This document shows, piece after piece, positions 61,327 through 64,000 of a stretch of DNA of 64,000 bases. The notes under the pieces were generated by a model. It saw nothing but the letters and a program-made list of their open reading frames with translations, did not search any database and was not told the DNA's origin. The DNA is from Desulfobulbaceae bacterium (GTDB lineage Bacteria > Bacteroidota > Ignavibacteria > Kapaibacteriales > UBA2268). The stretch lies in NCBI GenBank assembly GCA_018335795.1, contig JAGXRP010000082.1, positions 62,001-126,000 on the forward strand, written 5' to 3'. The position numbers and the translations under genes are program-made. Each line of letters begins with the position of its first letter. Positions within the stretch are counted from its first letter, which is position 1.

Positions 61327-62982
61327 TTATTGCTTTTTGTCTATCCGAGTAGGTCCGGCGTTCCGAACTGAATCAGGACAGCCTTCTGCAAACAGTTTGA
61401 AATTCTCAATATAACGAGCAGCGAGACTGTCGTATTTGTTCCAATATTCGTCTTTATTGCCCCAAGCATTTGATGGTTCCAATACGTCTTCGGGGACTTC
61501 GGGACATGACAAAGGCACTTTGAATCCGAATACTTTATCAGTTCTGAATTCCGCATTATCCAGTTTTCCATCAAGAGCTGCATTGAGTAAGTTTCTGGTA
61601 TGGCGAATACTTATTCGTTTGCCGACACCAAACTTTCCACCAACCCATCCGGTATTAACCAACCAACATTTTGTACCGTGCATTTCCATTTTCTTACGAA
61701 GCAAATCAGCGTAATAGAATGGATGATGTACCATAAATGGCGCTCCAAAACATGCACTGAAAGTGATTTCGGGTTCGATTCCAAGTCCGATTTCAGTTCC
61801 GGCAATTTTTGAAGTATATCCACTTATGAAATGGTACATTGCTTGTTCCATATCCAACAGTGCGATTGGAGGCAAAACGCCTGTCGCATCGCAAGTTAGG
61901 AAAATAATATTTTTCGGATGTGAATAAGCCATTTTTTCTTCGACCACATTAGGAATGAAATCCAATGGATATGAAGCGCGAGTATTTTCAGTCAACTTAT
62001 CATCATCGAGGTCAATTTTGCGAGTAGCATTGTCATAAACAACGTTTTCTAAGATAGTGCCGAAACGTTTTGTGCAATCGTGAATTTGCGGTTCGTGTTC
62101 AGCGGAAAGTCTGATAACTTTAGCATAGCATCCACCCTCGAAATTGAAGACACCGGAATCGCTCCAACCGTGTTCGTCATCACCAATAAGTTGGCGATTA
62201 GGGTCTGCTGATAAAGTTGTCTTGCCTGTGCCGGATAATCCAAAGAAAAGAGCGACATCTTTCATTTTGCCAACGTTTGCCGAGCAATGCATCGCCATAA
62301 CTTCTTGCAGTGGCAACAGATAATTCATTACCGTAAATACAGATTTTTTGATTTCGCCTCCATAGCTTGAACCGAGTACAAGCCCGATGCGAGAAGCAAA
62401 GTTCAACACTATTGCAGTTTCGCTTCTTGTACCGTCAATTCTTGGGTCGCAGCTAAATTTTGGAGCAGCTATCATCGTAAATTCAGGAATATGCTTTTTA
62501 TATTCATCACGAGATTTAGGCAAAATAAACATATTGCGAGCAAAAAGACTTTGCCAAGCATGAGTTGTGATTATTCTAACCGGTAGTTTGTAATCAGGGT
62601 CTGCACCTGCATAACAATCTTGTACAAAAAGTTCTTCACCTTCGAGAAATGCTTGTAATCTGGAGAATAGAACCCCAAATTTTTCTGCCGAATATGGACG
62701 ATTATAGACGCCCCACCAAATGTTATCATGATTTTCGGATTCGCTAACGATAAACTTATCGTTTGCAGCACGAGCCGTCCATTTGCCGGTATGAACTACA
62801 AGTGGACCGCCATCGGTTACGTGTGCTTCACCACGAAAAACTGATTCTTCGTATAATGCAGAGGAAGGTAAATTCCAAAAAACTCTGTCAAGATTTATAA
62901 GTCCGTGATTGCTCAATTTATAGTCGGACGCAAGTTCTCCGGCTTGTTTTACTGCCGGTGTATCAAATTCTAAGTATTTCAT
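61327..62982 (-). CDS. pckA: Phosphoenolpyruvate carboxykinase (ATP)
   Basis: 551 residues from the ATG at 62982 (GAGGGA ribosome site; stop of the upstream gene overlaps by four bases). Interconverts oxaloacetate and PEP with ATP; in anaerobes it often runs as an ATP-forming carboxylase. Motifs: kinase-1a P-loop FGLSGTGKTTLSAD, kinase-2-type LIGDDEHGW, the upstream substrate Arg/Lys segments (RIITTHAWQSLFARNMF), FLTCDATGVLPPIALL, and GWVGGKFGVGKRISIRHTR. Length is normal for the ATP type (about 535). It is coupled to the aspartate aminotransferase gene upstream, which would supply oxaloacetate. Confidence 0.95.
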   Translation of the reverse strand: MKYLEFDTPAVKQAGELASDYKLSNHGLINLDRVFWNLPSSALYEESVFRGEAHVTDGGPLVVHTGKWTARAANDKFIVSESENHDNIWWGVYNRPYSAEKFGVLFSRLQAFLEGEELFVQDCYAGADPDYKLPVRIITTHAWQSLFARNMFILPKSRDEYKKHIPEFTMIAAPKFSCDPRIDGTRSETAIVLNFASRIGLVLGSSYGGEIKKSVFTVMNYLLPLQEVMAMHCSANVGKMKDVALFFGLSGTGKTTLSADPNRQLIGDDEHGWSDSGVFNFEGGCYAKVIRLSAEHEPQIHDCTKRFGTILENVVYDNATRKIDLDDDKLTENTRASYPLDFIPNVVEEKMAYSHPKNIIFLTCDATGVLPPIALLDMEQAMYHFISGYTSKIAGTEIGLGIEPEITFSACFGAPFMVHHPFYYADLLRKKMEMHGTKCWLVNTGWVGGKFGVGKRISIRHTRNLLNAALDGKLDNAEFRTDKVFGFKVPLSCPEVPEDVLEPSNAWGNKDEYWNKYDSLAARYIENFKLFAEGCPDSVRNAGPTRIDKKQ

Positions 62983-64000
62983 AACCAATCCCTCACTAAT
63001 TTTCTTTCACCTATATATAATTCATTTGGAGCATTGGGGTCCAAAGCCCATTTTATTCTTTCAATTCCTTCCGTAATTTCACGCACAGTGCCGCATGTTG
63101 ATAGTCGGAGAAAGCCATCTAAGCCGAATTCGATACCGGGCATTGTAAGCACTCTTACTTTGTCCAATAAGAATTTAGATAATTTTGTGGAATCTTTTTG
63201 ATAATAACTGAAATCGGCGAAACAATAGAATGTTCCGTCAGGCTTGTAGGCTTTTACACCATCGAAGGAATTAAGCCTATCCATCATTATATTTCTGTTA
63301 TTTTCCAGAGTCAATCTAAGGCTTTCGACTGATGACTGCACTCCATTAATAGCAGCAACGGCTGCTATTTGTGTAATTGCCGATGGACCCGAAGTCTGAT
63401 GAGCCTGAATATTTGTCATAGCACTAATCAATCTTTTATTTCCTATAGTCCAACCAATTCTGAATCCTGTCATGGCATATTGCTTCGAAACTCCGTTAAT
63501 CACGATAAGCTTAGAATTTTCAGAAGTATCCTTTGCATAATTGTAGCAATTAAGAGGCTTTTTCCCATCAAAAATCAAACGATGGTAAATATCATCCATA
63601 ATCAACCAAATCCCACGCTTCTCGCAAAATTCGACGATTTCGGCTATGAATTGCTCCGGATACATAGCTCCGGTCGGGTTGTTGGGGCTGTTGATGATGA
63701 TACATTTTGTATATGAAGTAACTCTTTGTTCAATGTCTTGCAATCGCGGATAAAAAGAACCGTCTTCGGCAAGTACCGGTACAGGAACTCCTCCAATCAA
63801 CTTGACCATTTCCGGATAACTAACCCAATACGGAGCCGGAAAGATTACCTCTTCTTGTGGATTGAGAATAGCTTGGAGTGCAACCATGATAGATTGCTTT
63901 GCCCCGCTTGAAGCTATTACATTTTCGGGTTCGACTTTCCTGTTATAAAATTCTTCGGTGTATCTGATAATTGCTTTTTTTAGAGCAGGTATGCCGTCAG
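62979..64000 (-). CDS. Aspartate aminotransferase, class I (5' end cut by window edge)
   Basis: The frame is open to the right edge (first complete codon at 63998), so the start and first ~70 residues are outside. The visible part has NVIASSGAKQSI before the first in-window ATG (63887), then PAPYWVSYPEMVKLIGG, INSPNNPTGAMYP, DDIYHRLIFDG, NGVSKQYAMTGFRIGW (PLP Lys in SKQYAMTG) and the late FLRLSTCGTVREITEGIERI (substrate Arg). This matches the bacterial AspB/AspAT-Ib type, which converts aspartate and 2-oxoglutarate to oxaloacetate and glutamate. Its stop overlaps the pckA start (ATGA), pairing aspartate use with PEP formation. Confidence 0.92.
   Translation of the reverse strand, partial: DGIPALKKAIIRYTEEFYNRKVEPENVIASSGAKQSIMVALQAILNPQEEVIFPAPYWVSYPEMVKLIGGVPVPVLAEDGSFYPRLQDIEQRVTSYTKCIIINSPNNPTGAMYPEQFIAEIVEFCEKRGIWLIMDDIYHRLIFDGKKPLNCYNYAKDTSENSKLIVINGVSKQYAMTGFRIGWTIGNKRLISAMTNIQAHQTSGPSAITQIAAVAAINGVQSSVESLRLTLENNRNIMMDRLNSFDGVKAYKPDGTFYCFADFSYYQKDSTKLSKFLLDKVRVLTMPGIEFGLDGFLRLSTCGTVREITEGIERIKWALDPNAPNELYIGERKLVRDWL

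Noticed and set aside
1..64000. tRNA, rRNA, riboswitch, prophage, toxin-antitoxin or restriction-type defence genes
   Set aside because: Looked for on both strands by eye; no cloverleaf, conserved rRNA or T-box/SAM-type leader, and no nuclease-methylase or toxin pairs recognised.

Overview
The window is a gene-dense, AT-rich stretch of a bacterial chromosome with no recognisable tRNA, rRNA, CRISPR, prophage or transposase. The best guess at origin is the Bacteroidota/Chlorobiota/Ignavibacteriota/Kapaibacteriota (FCB) assemblage. Five surface proteins end in type IX secretion (T9SS) type-A sorting domains, and several promoters resemble the Bacteroidetes TTTG-(spacer)-TAnnTTTG type. Also present are a TonB receptor with an N-terminal carboxypeptidase-like domain, DUF4199, DUF3108 and MCFH-type SRAP proteins, and tandem TPR-SpoIIE phosphatases. 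Unlike classical Bacteroides, many genes have clear Shine-Dalgarno sequences (AGGAG or GGAGG). The genus cannot be fixed from the sequence alone.

Layout. 1-1.7 kb: end of umuC plus an SRAP gene (DNA damage). 1.7-5 kb: two secreted T9SS propeller proteins. 5-8 kb: a CBS protein and a NatAB-like ABC exporter. 8.2-11.2 kb: M19 dipeptidase, then an envelope cluster (DUF3108, LolA-like, lipoprotein). 11.2-19.7 kb: housekeeping genes (pdxB, panB, a haem-like lipoprotein, a PsbP-like lipoprotein, a methionine/kynurenine-type aminotransferase, tadA, rsmI, tmk, proline dehydrogenase, a secreted EEP phosphatase). 19.7-26.1 kb: homocysteine methyltransferase-MTHFR fusion, amidase, flippase, U32 protein, small anchored protein. 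26.3-29.9 kb: a four-gene operon for a sodium-pumping, biotin-dependent methylmalonyl-CoA-type decarboxylase. 30.4-32 kb: Crp/Fnr regulator, VOC, DUF4199. 32.1-35.5 kb: a Kelch T9SS protein and sucC. 35.6-44.3 kb: an envelope and signalling block with an ECF sigma factor, a candidate anti-sigma/beta-barrel chimera, a PrcB/META lipoprotein, a divergent TonB receptor, a lipoprotein and an OmpA protein. 44.9-50.3 kb: two large repeat-rich T9SS proteins flanked by a duplicated ~74-bp terminator segment. 50.5-52.9 kb: two cyclophilins and an AraC/GyrI regulator. 53-61.1 kb: three SpoIIE-type phosphatases with a DUF2236 (MpaB/Lcp-type) haem-oxygenase-like protein and a seven-helix membrane protein resembling Pyr4/PaxB terpene cyclases. 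61.3-64 kb: pckA and a truncated aspartate aminotransferase gene.

Metabolically, sucC, the Mmd-type decarboxylase, pckA and the aminotransferases suggest C4-dicarboxylate/propionyl-CoA and amino-acid metabolism with a sodium-motive element. The most unusual part is the minus-strand set at 52982-58637, in which four genes are overlapping or nearly touching. It couples a putative haem oxygenase and a putative membrane cyclase to two PP2C-type phosphatases, one carrying TPRs, with a third paralogue just upstream. I know of no described system with this composition. All functional calls rest on reading motifs by eye; no database search was run.
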